In this document: piece after piece, positions 1-9,256 of the stretch | How the letters are laid out: each line of letters opens with the position of its first letter | Numbering within the stretch: position 1 is the stretch's first letter | Made by a program: the position numbers and the translations under genes | Assembly (NCBI GenBank): GCA_029881195.1 | Contig: JAOUNB010000006.1 | Span: 1 to 44,767 of the forward strand | Origin: Candidatus Nitrosopumilus sp. | GTDB lineage: Archaea > Thermoproteota > Nitrososphaeria > Nitrososphaerales > Nitrosopumilaceae | DNA: 44,767 nt | Direction: 5' to 3' | The notes under the pieces: model-generated | Seen by the model: the letters and a program-made list of their open reading frames with translations, nothing else | What the model was told of the DNA's origin: nothing | Databases searched by the model: none

Positions 1-48
1 ATGTTACCAGATATTGTAAACTTTAAGGACAAACTAAAACAGATTTAG

Positions 49-1179
49 TTAACCTGATTTGGAAATAGGATGAAAGTTAGAATCAAATAACATTTGTTCA
101 AGCTTTCCTATCCTGTCTTCTTGAGAGTTTAGTTTCTGTTTAAGATTAGAGTTTTCTTTTGTGGTCGCTTCCAGTTGATCAATTCTCTTTTGTTTTTCTT
201 CTAGTTCTGCCTTTTGTCGTTCAGTAGGATTTACAATTAGTTGAGGAATTGCCTTTACAAATTCTCTGTAACATTCCTCTCTGGTTGGTTGCAGATACAC
301 TCCATCAAGACCTCGCTTGTGGGCCATCAGTTTTTCTGCAATGTTAGAGTTGACAGAGTTTTCCATTTTCAATATGCCATTGAATCTCTTTCTAAAACCA
401 TATGTTATTGCCAAATCAAATCGATTGCCATTCTTCTCCCTGATTATTCCGGCTTTTTTGTAAAGTTTATTGAGGGTTTTGTAGACGGATTGCTGTCCAA
501 GAAAACCGTTCTTTCGAGTTCTTGCATTTTGTTTTGTCGCAAAAAGATAGCTTTCCTCATCAATGTGTTCACCGTTTAGTTTTCTTGTTCGGATGTATGC
601 ATCAAGTGCCTTGCTTGCCTCAGGTGTCAAAAAGGCCCAATAACCTTCTGCTGACTCGTCATAGATTTTGATTGCATACGCATCATCAGACATCTTGTGA
701 AGATGTTTGAATTTCAATGGAGGATCAGTCAGTACTGCCGGCCTCCCACCAGTACTTGCAAGAAAATGGATAATTGCGATCATTCTAAAGTCATTTGTTG
801 CCTTTAGAAGCATCTGTATCTCATCAGTGGTAATCGGGCGTCTTCCTCCCTTTTCATGGTTAGATCGTGGAACCATCTTTCTGATCTTCTTTCTTGCCCA
901 CACAATCTCATTCATGTCAAGCAAAAGCTCAACTGCACTAAGTTTGACGTTTATCGTATTACCCTTTAGTCCTGCGTCCTTGTGGGATTTTATCCATTTT
1001 TTGAGCATTTCCTGGATGTCTTTTACAGGTGTCTTGACTAGCTCATCATACGAATGCAGGTCAAAAAACCTCATGAATTCATTGAGATTCCGGGTATAGA
1101 CAGTCTTTGACTTTTCATTGTTCAGGCCACTCTCAAAGTTACTCCATGCCTCGTCTTCTATTAGTGGTTCCCGGAACAT
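49..1179 (-). CDS. Tyrosine recombinase/integrase family protein (archaeal type)
   Basis: 376 aa ORF; GGRP arginine box, YGFRKRF box, C-terminal MAHKRGLDGVYLQPT (His + Tyr nucleophile pattern); C-terminal coiled coil. Confidence 0.8.
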   Translation of the reverse strand: MFREPLIEDEAWSNFESGLNNEKSKTVYTRNLNEFMRFFDLHSYDELVKTPVKDIQEMLKKWIKSHKDAGLKGNTINVKLSAVELLLDMNEIVWARKKIRKMVPRSNHEKGGRRPITTDEIQMLLKATNDFRMIAIIHFLASTGGRPAVLTDPPLKFKHLHKMSDDAYAIKIYDESAEGYWAFLTPEASKALDAYIRTRKLNGEHIDEESYLFATKQNARTRKNGFLGQQSVYKTLNKLYKKAGIIREKNGNRFDLAITYGFRKRFNGILKMENSVNSNIAEKLMAHKRGLDGVYLQPTREECYREFVKAIPQLIVNPTERQKAELEEKQKRIDQLEATTKENSNLKQKLNSQEDRIGKLEQMLFDSNFHPISKSG

Positions 1180-1267
1180 AGATCATAAAGCTCACACGAA
1201 AATAAAAAAGGTATACATCCTATACTAAAAATCAATGTTTTTTAAACCCTTAAGGTGTGAGTAGACA

Positions 1268-1774
1268 TTGTCAGAAATAGAAGCTCAGGTTGAAGAAGTT
1301 TCAGTTGAAGAAGCAAAAGAATCTGTTGAAGAGATAGAAACTGAGGCTGAAGTAGAAATCAAGGCTCAACCAGAGGTTAAGAAGGAAGCACCTGACAAAT
1401 GGGGCATTGCTCATATTTACAGTAGTTACAACAACACAATTATTCATATGACTGATCTAACTGGCGCAGAGACCGTGGCCATCAGTTCAGGAGGAATTCA
1501 TGTTAATGCTGATAGATATGAATCATCACCATTTGCTGCGATGAAGGCTGCAAATGCTGTTGTTGAATCTGCAAGAACGAAAGGATTTACAGGATTTCAC
1601 ATAAGAGTTCGTGCAGTAGGCGGAGTAGGTTCCAGAGTACCAGGCCCCGGAGCACAAGCTGCAATCAGAGCTTTGGCAAGAGGAGGATTTAAGATTGGAA
1701 GAATTGATGATGTAACACCTATTCCTCACGATACCACTAGAAAGAAAGGTGGAAAAAGAGGAAGAAGAGTTTAG
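1268..1774 (+). CDS. rps11: 30S ribosomal protein S11
   Basis: [25 protein letters not shown]... [50 protein letters not shown] is classic archaeal S11; TTG start. Confidence 0.97.
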   Translation: MSEIEAQVEEVSVEEAKESVEEIETEAEVEIKAQPEVKKEAPDKWGIAHIYSSYNNTIIHMTDLTGAETVAISSGGIHVNADRYESSPFAAMKAANAVVESARTKGFTGFHIRVRAVGGVGSRVPGPGAQAAIRALARGGFKIGRIDDVTPIPHDTTRKKGGKRGRRV

Positions 1775-2082
1775 TCAGTTAATTTTATTTTAACATTACA
1801 ACCTCTAGAAAGAAAATAATCGGTCATAAATTTAACAAATTTTTGTGGTTGATCAGTCCATTGATATTTTCCTATCATGTCAGAAAATTTTTCTTCAATA
1901 CCAGTTTGTAATTCAGGTTTAAAAGCCAATTTAAAAAATGTCCATCCAAATTTTGTTGATGGTTCGCCAAGGACATATCCATTATAGCATCCTAGAAGAC
2001 TTTCTATGTGTGAAAGAGATTTTTTTATAGATAGGAGATCATCAATGTAATTTTTTGTTCCAATTTCTAAAACAATATTCAT
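1771..2082 (-). CDS. Conserved hypothetical protein, last gene of the rtcB-led cluster
   Basis: 103 aa ORF overlapping the upstream gene stop by 4 nt. Confidence 0.65.
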   Translation of the reverse strand: MNIVLEIGTKNYIDDLLSIKKSLSHIESLLGCYNGYVLGEPSTKFGWTFFKLAFKPELQTGIEEKFSDMIGKYQWTDQPQKFVKFMTDYFLSRGCNVKIKLTD

Positions 2083-2495
2083 AATTCATCACTATTTGCA
2101 GATGAGTTTTTACTAAGTTTATCACTTAATGACACAAATTTTCCGTCTTGCTCAACATTGATTTTAGTTTCCATTCTTACGTTGAGACCAACTGATCTAA
2201 ACAACATCAATAACTTTCCACCATCAATAGTTTCATTTATTTCACCAGTCTTGATTAACTCAAATAATTTTTCTACAACAATTTTTGTTTCGTTTGGAAA
2301 CTGGGATTCAGCATTTTCTAAAACTTCTAATCCTCTAAATCCAAGAATATTTACAAGTGAAGTACGAGGATTAACAGAGATTTTCTCCTTTGGTGATTCA
2401 GTAGATTCTTTTTTCTCTCTTGAAGAAATATTTTTTTGCATTTCAGCTAATCGTTTTGCCTTTAATCTTTCCAGTTCAGAATCTTCTTCGCTCAA
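2079..2495 (-). CDS. Small charged protein, possibly PDCD5/TFAR19-like DNA-binding protein
   Basis: N-terminus ELERLKAKRLAEMQ followed by a helical core resembles the PDCD5 layout; TTG start overlaps rtcB stop. Confidence 0.5.
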   Translation of the reverse strand: MSEEDSELERLKAKRLAEMQKNISSREKKESTESPKEKISVNPRTSLVNILGFRGLEVLENAESQFPNETKIVVEKLFELIKTGEINETIDGGKLLMLFRSVGLNVRMETKINVEQDGKFVSLSDKLSKNSSANSDEL

Positions 2496-3970
2496 CCTTT
2501 AATCACACCGATAGGCACTAACCTTGCTACTTTTGTGGCTATTCCCAGATTATGAGATACATTAACTACAGCATCAACGTCTTTGTATGCTTGAGGAGTT
2601 TCTTCAACAACTCCATCCCTTGTCAATGCTTTGATAAAGATCCCCTGATCATTAAGAGATTTTTTTACATCATTTTCAGTGTAATTTCTTCTAGCTTTGG
2701 ATCTAGACATGGTCCTTCCAGCACCATGAGCAGTAGAACCAAAACTCAAATTCATTGAATTGGGCTTACCCAATAAAATCCAGCTTGAAGTTCCCATTGA
2801 GCCAGGAACCAAAACAGGTTGACCCAGATTACGATAAGTGGAAGGAATTTCATCGCGGTTTGCAGGAAATGCTCTAGTCGCACCTTTTCTATGCACGACA
2901 AGTTTTCTTTCTGCTCCATCAACTTTGTGCTTTTCTACTTTGGCAATATTATGAGCAACATCATAAACTAATTTCATATCAAGATCAGATTCTGATTGAT
3001 TAAATACACGTTCAAAAGAATTTCTAGTCCAGTGAGTGAGCATCTGTCTATTACTCCATGCAAAATTTAATGCTGCAAACATTGCTTTTCTATAGGATTC
3101 ACCTTCTTCAGAACTGTTTGGCACACACGCAAGTTCTCTATCAGGTAAATCTATACCATATTTTTCCATTGCTTGTTCCGAAACTCTGAGATAATCACTA
3201 CACACTTGATGCCCAAAACCTCTAGAGCCACAATGAATCAAAACAGTAATGGTCCCTTCTTTAATTCCCATTCTGTTTGCAGCTTCTTCATCATGAATTT
3301 CTGCAACCTTTTGTACTTCTAGAAAATGATTTCCAGAACCTAAGCTACCAAGTTGAGGTGCACCTCTTTTTCTTGCTTTATCAGAAACTTTGTTGGGATC
3401 AGCATTTTGAATTTGGCCATTTTCTTCACAAACATCTGAGTCATTTGATGAACCATAACCATGATCAATTGCCCAGTTTACGCCTTTTACCAAAACCTCA
3501 TCAAGTTCTGAATGACTGAGTTTCACTGCACCCTTAGAGCCAACACCGGAAGGAATTGAGCTGAACAGATCATTTACAAGATCTTTTAGTTTAGAACGAA
3601 CTGTTTGTTCATTTAAATTTGAACGGAGTAGTCTCACACCACAGTTGATGTCATATCCGACGCCTCCAGGACTAATCATTCCTTCTTCTGCATCCATTGC
3701 AGCTACACCGCCAACTGGAAAACCATAACCTTCATGCCCATCAGGCAAAACGACACTATGACCAACTATTCCAGGAATTGATGCGACATTTCTTGCTTGC
3801 ATGATTGTCCTATCAGACAGCATTTTTTGTAATAATGGTTCATCAGCGTAAATTCTAACAGGCACTTTCATTCCAAGATTGGAGTCAGATTCAATTTCAT
3901 ATTGATTTTCTCCGATTTTTTTCGGGGCAGCAGAAGACATGAGTATGGGTAAAAATTCCTTCCAATCCAA
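2492..3970 (-). CDS. rtcB: RNA-splicing ligase RtcB (tRNA ligase)
   Basis: PDGHEGYGFPVGGVAAMDAEEGMISPGGVGYDINCGVRLL, GSLGSGNHFLEVQ, HCGSRGFGHQVC, HRKGATRAFP motifs. Confidence 0.97.
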   Translation of the reverse strand: MDWKEFLPILMSSAAPKKIGENQYEIESDSNLGMKVPVRIYADEPLLQKMLSDRTIMQARNVASIPGIVGHSVVLPDGHEGYGFPVGGVAAMDAEEGMISPGGVGYDINCGVRLLRSNLNEQTVRSKLKDLVNDLFSSIPSGVGSKGAVKLSHSELDEVLVKGVNWAIDHGYGSSNDSDVCEENGQIQNADPNKVSDKARKRGAPQLGSLGSGNHFLEVQKVAEIHDEEAANRMGIKEGTITVLIHCGSRGFGHQVCSDYLRVSEQAMEKYGIDLPDRELACVPNSSEEGESYRKAMFAALNFAWSNRQMLTHWTRNSFERVFNQSESDLDMKLVYDVAHNIAKVEKHKVDGAERKLVVHRKGATRAFPANRDEIPSTYRNLGQPVLVPGSMGTSSWILLGKPNSMNLSFGSTAHGAGRTMSRSKARRNYTENDVKKSLNDQGIFIKALTRDGVVEETPQAYKDVDAVVNVSHNLGIATKVARLVPIGVIKG

Positions 3971-4060
3971 TTTAAATCATCAGAAGAATAGAAAAAGAAA
4001 TCGAGTGATCTACCAAACATGAAATTTATGATCTAATTTATCTAGGATAAAATAGTTTGA

Positions 4061-4267
4061 TTGTACGTGGTAAGAAAAAAGCTAACTGATAAAGAAATTG
4101 AAAAACAGAAAGAAGAGCAAAAAGTTAGAGTGGAAGCATCTCGTGCTGCCAGAAGAAGTGGAAAAAGTATCAAACCAGAAGGCAAGATAACAAAATCAAA
4201 GGCAAAGGCAAAAGAAGCCAGATCATCAAAAAAGATTGCTGCGGTGAAAAAGAGAACGAGAAGTTAG
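4061..4267 (+). CDS. Small Lys-rich basic protein
   Basis: 68 aa highly basic ORF. Confidence 0.5.
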   Translation: MYVVRKKLTDKEIEKQKEEQKVRVEASRAARRSGKSIKPEGKITKSKAKAKEARSSKKIAAVKKRTRS

Positions 4268-4347
4268 AAGTTATTTCAAAGTTTTTGAAACAAACATGTT
4301 TTGAATCTAAATATTAATGAATCCAATATTTTTGTAGTGATATACTC

Positions 4348-4488
4348 ATGAAGTCTGTACAAGAAATTGAAGAATATCGGAAAGAAATCGAAAAAAGACT
4401 AGCAGAAACTGAATCAATGAATGCCATAAAGTATTATCAAGGAGTTCTAAAAGCACTCGATTGGGTAATTACTGGCATAGATGTTTAA
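4348..4488 (+). CDS. Small protein, 46 aa (MKSVQEIEEYRKEIEKRLAETESMNAIKYYQGVLKALDWVITGIDV)
   Basis: Short ORF with ATG, amphipathic helix composition; below the ORF-track cutoff. Confidence 0.5.
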   Translation: MKSVQEIEEYRKEIEKRLAETESMNAIKYYQGVLKALDWVITGIDV

Positions 4489-4514
4489 AATCCAGGCTTT
4501 TTACTGTTTTTTCA

Positions 4515-4940
4515 CTATTTTACAACTAGTATGGGTTTCTTTGATTTGTGAAGTACATAATTAGATGTACTACCAAGAAAGATCTCTTTTACGGCACCCA
4601 TTCCTCTGGATCCAATTACAATAAGATCAAAGTCGTGTTTTTCTGCAACTTCAACAATTCTTTTTCCATCATCGCCATAGGATATCCTATCAAAGAATAA
4701 AATTCCTTTTTGTGCAGCCTTTAATTTTGCTTTTTTCATAATTTTTTGGGCGTGTTCCAATAGAATTTTCTCTAAAGGGGTTATTGGTTCATTAGTTCTA
4801 GGTTTAACAATTCCTATCACATACAAACCAGTAACTGTTGCATGAGATTCTCTAGCCATATGAATAGCAACATCAAGACCTCGAAATGAATTAGCTGAAC
4901 CATCTAATGGAACAAGAATTTTCTTAATTTTAATTGCCAT
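4515..4940 (-). CDS. Universal stress protein (UspA family)
   Basis: KILVPLDGSANSFRGLDVAIHMA... IVIGSRGMGAVKEIFLGSTSNYVLHKSKKPILVVK. Confidence 0.93.
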   Translation of the reverse strand: MAIKIKKILVPLDGSANSFRGLDVAIHMARESHATVTGLYVIGIVKPRTNEPITPLEKILLEHAQKIMKKAKLKAAQKGILFFDRISYGDDGKRIVEVAEKHDFDLIVIGSRGMGAVKEIFLGSTSNYVLHKSKKPILVVK

Positions 4941-5058
4941 AAGTAAAATTAGGTAATTTTCAATTTAAAAAGTCGATTGAGATTATCTGGTATGATTTTC
5001 AAGTTTGATATTCTAAAAGAGTATAAAATATCCGATAACAGCTATACTAAATTAGCAA

Positions 5059-5520
5059 ATGGAAAATGCTAAAACTATCACGGTCGCAGATGTAATGACA
5101 AAATCGGTAATTTCGGTAGATGCGTCAATGACAATTAATGAAACTGCAAAAATGATGGAGGATGCAAAAGTAGGTGCAGTCATCGTCATGGAAAATAATA
5201 CACCCGTAGGAATAGTAACAGACAGAGATTTTGCCGTAAAGGTTGCAGCTCACGCATATGAAATTTCTACCCCCATAAAACAAATTATGTCATCTCCATT
5301 ATTATCAATTAATTCAGACGAATCAGTGAGGAATGCTGCAGACTTGATGCATGAAAGGGAAGTAAGAAAATTGCCAGTGATTAGTGATGATAAAGTAGTT
5401 GGAATTATAACTGCAACAGATATTGTTAATTTGTTGGCAGTTTGCGTTGAAGAAGATATGAGAGACATGTATTTTCATTCTGTAGCAAAAATTTTCACAA
5501 ATTATAGTCCATATAATTGA
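5059..5520 (+). CDS. CBS domain protein (tandem CBS pair)
   Basis: VADVMTKSVISVDASMTINETAKMM... PVGIVTDRDFAVKV... KVVGIITATDIVNLL. Confidence 0.92.
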   Translation: MENAKTITVADVMTKSVISVDASMTINETAKMMEDAKVGAVIVMENNTPVGIVTDRDFAVKVAAHAYEISTPIKQIMSSPLLSINSDESVRNAADLMHEREVRKLPVISDDKVVGIITATDIVNLLAVCVEEDMRDMYFHSVAKIFTNYSPYN

Positions 5521-5526
5521 GAGATC

Positions 5527-5745
5527 ATGGTAATACATATTATTGTATTAGTAGGGATTCCAATTTTACTAGGAATTGCATATGTAACTCCATTTGATCA
5601 GTCTGAAGTAGAAAAAGAGATCATTCCAGAAGAGCCAGATGTTAGCATTCTGTATTTTATTTTAGTGGGAATATGGACACTTTATTTGTTCAAAATTTTA
5701 TTTCAAATAAAAAAAGGTACTTTTAAGACTACTCAGAGATACTAA
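5527..5745 (+). CDS. Small two-helix membrane protein
   Basis: Two hydrophobic segments in a 72 aa ORF. Confidence 0.55.
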   Translation: MVIHIIVLVGIPILLGIAYVTPFDQSEVEKEIIPEEPDVSILYFILVGIWTLYLFKILFQIKKGTFKTTQRY

Positions 5746-5746
5746 T

Positions 5747-5857
5747 ATGAATACAGCCCCTTATTGGAACAAAAAAGTGTGTACTGACTGTAAGAGAATG
5801 AAATGTCAAAAGGGATGCCTTTGTGATTGTCATGAGTTACGAGATAGAATGAATTAA
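5747..5857 (+). CDS. Cys-rich microprotein, 36 aa, putative zinc binding (MNTAPYWNKKVCTDCKRMKCQKGCLCDCHELRDRMN)
   Basis: ATG immediately after upstream stop; CxxC...CxxxCxCxCH spacing. Confidence 0.6.
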   Translation: MNTAPYWNKKVCTDCKRMKCQKGCLCDCHELRDRMN

Positions 5858-5900
5858 AATTTTACAAGTAGATTTATTTTCCTTGTAAAAAGAGGAAGAA

Positions 5901-7265
5901 ATGTTGGGAATTTTACCTATTGACAGTGGTCGTTATGGCACCAAAGAGATGATGGATATTTTTAGTGAACAGAGAAAAGTGAATTATCAGTTAGAGATAG
6001 AAGGTGCTGCTGCAATTTCCCAAAGCGAGATAGGAATGATCTCAAAGAGTGCAGGTAAAGAAATCTTCAAAGCTGCAAATTCTGGAAAGATTACTGCAAA
6101 GAGAATCAAGCAGTTAGAAGCAAAAAGTGATCATGACACTGCAGCTTTAGTAGAATCATTAAGTGAGAAATGCAGTAAAAATGCTAGACCGTGGATACAT
6201 TATGGATTAACAAGCAATGATTTAGTAGATACTAGTAATTCAATGCAAATGCGAGATGCATTGAAAATCATCGAACCAAAAGTTGCAAAGATGGCATCAA
6301 TTCTTGCAAAAAAAGCAGTAAAACATGAAAAGATTCCAGCTGTGGGACGAACTCATGGTCAACATGCAAGCATCATATCGTTTGGGTTAAAATTCGCAAA
6401 TTGGGCTGCAGAAATGGCAAAACATGTAGAAAGAATAGAAGAGATAAAGAAGAGAATTTTGATTTGTAAAACACTAGGTGTTGTGGGTACAGGTTCCTTA
6501 ATGGGCGCAAAATCACTTGATGTACAAAAGAAAGTATCAAAAAGATTGAGATTATTCCCAGCAGAAGTAACAACACAAGTTGTTCCAAGAGAAAGATATG
6601 CTGAATACGTATTTGAATTGGCATTAATCGGTTCCACTTTGGAAAAAATTGCAATAGAGATTAGAAATTTACAAAGAACAGAGATAGGAGAAGTTGCAGA
6701 ACAGTTTAAAAAAGGACAAATGGGAAGCAGTGCAGTTCCGGTAAAAAGAAATCCAATTAAAAGTGAGCGAGTGTCATCATTATCTAAACTAGTAAGAAGC
6801 CAAGTTGCAGTTTCATTTGAAAACATTCCATTGTGGCATGAACGAGATCTTTCAAATTCTGCCAATGAGAGATTTGTAATCCCAACAGTATCGATTTTGG
6901 TTGACGAGATGCTTGAGACTATGATTAGAATCGTTTCAAATTTGATGGTTAACGAGAAGAGAATTGTTGAGAACCTATACATCACAAAGGGCCAAATATT
7001 TGCAGAATTTGTCTTAGAAGCACTGATCAAGAAAGGCATACCAAGATTTGTGGCATACAAGGATGTCCAAAGAGTTGCATTTGAGGCAAACGACAAAGGA
7101 ATTCAGTACATTGACGCAATCAAAAATGACAAGGCATTTTCTTCAAATCTAACGGACAAAGAAATCGATTCCATATTTTCACCAGAAAAACACCTAGGTG
7201 CATCTTCGGCAATCATAAAGAACGTAGAAAAATCAGTTCAAAATATGGTAAAAAAATTCATCTAG
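5901..7265 (+). CDS. purB: Adenylosuccinate lyase
   Basis: HYGLTSNDLVDTSNS, VGRTHGQHASIISFGLKFANWAAEM, GQMGSSAVPVKRNPIKSERV signature. Confidence 0.96.
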   Translation: MLGILPIDSGRYGTKEMMDIFSEQRKVNYQLEIEGAAAISQSEIGMISKSAGKEIFKAANSGKITAKRIKQLEAKSDHDTAALVESLSEKCSKNARPWIHYGLTSNDLVDTSNSMQMRDALKIIEPKVAKMASILAKKAVKHEKIPAVGRTHGQHASIISFGLKFANWAAEMAKHVERIEEIKKRILICKTLGVVGTGSLMGAKSLDVQKKVSKRLRLFPAEVTTQVVPRERYAEYVFELALIGSTLEKIAIEIRNLQRTEIGEVAEQFKKGQMGSSAVPVKRNPIKSERVSSLSKLVRSQVAVSFENIPLWHERDLSNSANERFVIPTVSILVDEMLETMIRIVSNLMVNEKRIVENLYITKGQIFAEFVLEALIKKGIPRFVAYKDVQRVAFEANDKGIQYIDAIKNDKAFSSNLTDKEIDSIFSPEKHLGASSAIIKNVEKSVQNMVKKFI

Positions 7266-8013
7266 TTTTTAGCAAAGCCTTGTGAATTTTTGAACCATAC
7301 TGTAATGCTTTCTTTCGTTTTATACATGAAAGTTCTGGGACATTAATTTCACTAGCCAATTTTCTAATAATATGTTTGCGATACAAATCTTCAGAATCAT
7401 GGATTTTTTCAGATATGGGAATGGTTTTTGCATACTCAATGAATTTTTGGGACAATAAGGGTTGAAGGATTTTTACTCCAAATTCAGATGCAATAAGATT
7501 TACTGCTTTCATCATTTTTAATTCATTGTCTAATTTTGATTCCATAACTTTGAGAATTTGAGATTCTCCTCCAGAGAATGCTTCACGATATGCATTGTAA
7601 CCGCAAAATAATTCATCTATTCCATTGGCTGTAATCACGGTATCAAGTCCCAAGGAGTTTGCAAGTTCAGAAACATAATGAAAAGCAATACAATTTTCAT
7701 TCCAAGACAGATTCTTGGTTTGGATTTTTTGGTTTATTTTCGAAGATATCCTAGGAAAAGTCCCTGAATCAATTTCCAGAACATGGTGAGGGTACTGTAG
7801 AAATTCATTTACCTGTCTTGCAAATAAGATATCATGGGATTCAGGAAATCCAATAGTCAATAAGGTAACATCAAATTCCATATCTGAGCAGATTTTTGAA
7901 ATCAATGTGCTATCAACCCCACCAGAAAAAGCAATTCCAATTTTCTTTTCTTTGACATTCTCTGAAATGGAATTTTTGATATTTTCAAGCAATTCTTTAT
8001 TTGATTCCTCCAT
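7258..8013 (-). CDS. Asparagine synthase C-domain-like PP-loop ATPase (no glutaminase domain)
   Basis: IGIAFSGGVDSTLISKI PP-loop; TANGIDELFCGYNAYREA resembles the asparagine synthetase D-ELFGGY motif. Confidence 0.8.
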   Translation of the reverse strand: MEESNKELLENIKNSISENVKEKKIGIAFSGGVDSTLISKICSDMEFDVTLLTIGFPESHDILFARQVNEFLQYPHHVLEIDSGTFPRISSKINQKIQTKNLSWNENCIAFHYVSELANSLGLDTVITANGIDELFCGYNAYREAFSGGESQILKVMESKLDNELKMMKAVNLIASEFGVKILQPLLSQKFIEYAKTIPISEKIHDSEDLYRKHIIRKLASEINVPELSCIKRKKALQYGSKIHKALLKTR

Positions 8014-8086
8014 AACTTTTCACATCAGAAATCCCATAGAAATGTAATGAATCAATCTTTTAATTTAACATTATATCTTAAACAAC

Positions 8087-8365
8087 ATGATGCGATTATC
8101 CAAAGACGATATTGATGAAGAACTAAAGGGTCTGCCAGGATGGATGGTTGTGAATGAAAAACTTCACAAAGAATTTCAATTTGAAAATTTCAACCAGGCT
8201 TTTGGTTTTATGACCAGAGCAGCTATGGAGATTGAAAAAATGAATCATCATCCAGAGTGGTTTAACGTATACAACAGAATCACCATAGAACTAACAACTC
8301 ATGACGCTGGAGGCATCACAAAAAATGATGTCAGTCTCGCCAGAATTCTAAATTCTTTGACGTAG
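8087..8365 (+). CDS. Pterin-4a-carbinolamine dehydratase (PCD/DCoH)
   Basis: [45 protein letters not shown] is the PCD active-site signature. Confidence 0.94.
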   Translation: MMRLSKDDIDEELKGLPGWMVVNEKLHKEFQFENFNQAFGFMTRAAMEIEKMNHHPEWFNVYNRITIELTTHDAGGITKNDVSLARILNSLT

Positions 8366-8433
8366 TTGTAAATGAAGAATTTTAGGTGCACTATTACAGA
8401 ATTTATATTATATCCAAAATCAGTTGACTTCAC

Positions 8434-9249
8434 ATGGCTACAAGCCCCATAATTCTAGATTCAGATTTTCGATATATCGATAAAAAAGGGAATTTACTTA
8501 AAACCAGAACAGAATTGGCAGTAGCACAAATGCTAACATTTCTTGAACAAGAATATCAATACAATCACAAGATCACATTGAAGAGTGGAAACGAAGTCTT
8601 TGTTGATTTTAAAACTGAAAAAGGATTAATCGAAATAATTGACAATGATGAAGATATTGAAAAATACAAACTAATCAAAGAAGACTTTCCTCAGGACAAG
8701 GTAATGGCAATAGGACATGCAAAATACGTTGCGCAAATAAAGGAATTACAAGATATTGTGTTTTATGATAAAACACCTCAAACAGGTTCAATATTTTTAG
8801 AAGATGCATCATTCTCATTTGATTATGCACATATCCTTCCTTTAGTTGAAAAATGCTCCATTTTACATGGACACACCTCTTCTGTAATGGTAGAACTTGT
8901 AGGACAGATGAAAGATAATTTACTTTTAGACTTTGGAGAAGCAAAAAAAATTATCAAAGAAGTTGTAAATGTATTTGATCACAAGTTTTTCATAAACAGG
9001 AGATATCTCAGAAAAGAAGATGGTTCACATTACTACATTCAGTTTGAAGGTCCCAAAGGGATGTTTGATTTACAGGTTCCAAAAAACACCACATACCTTT
9101 TAGAGGGAGAGGCAACAGTAGAGAATCTTTCAAGTGAGATTATTAAATTACTGGCTCCGAAAATGCCATCTAATGTAGAAGCTGTTGGCGTTTACATCTA
9201 TGAAGGATACAACAAAGGATCCCATATCATTTCAAATATCTCAAGATAA
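8434..9249 (+). CDS. 6-pyruvoyl-tetrahydropterin synthase/QueD-family domain fused to an N-terminal nuclease-like domain
   Basis: C-terminal half FSFDYAHILPLVEKCSILHGHTSSVMVEL ... FDHKFF; N-terminal ~125 aa has TELAVAQML...VFVDFKTEKGLIEIID, reminiscent of PD-(D/E)XK folds. Confidence 0.8.
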   Translation: MATSPIILDSDFRYIDKKGNLLKTRTELAVAQMLTFLEQEYQYNHKITLKSGNEVFVDFKTEKGLIEIIDNDEDIEKYKLIKEDFPQDKVMAIGHAKYVAQIKELQDIVFYDKTPQTGSIFLEDASFSFDYAHILPLVEKCSILHGHTSSVMVELVGQMKDNLLLDFGEAKKIIKEVVNVFDHKFFINRRYLRKEDGSHYYIQFEGPKGMFDLQVPKNTTYLLEGEATVENLSSEIIKLLAPKMPSNVEAVGVYIYEGYNKGSHIISNISR

Positions 9250-9256
9250 TTAGAAA

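Noticed and set aside
6359-7096. Long antisense ORF within purB
   Set aside because: purB is unambiguous on the plus strand; antisense frame has no recognisable family features.
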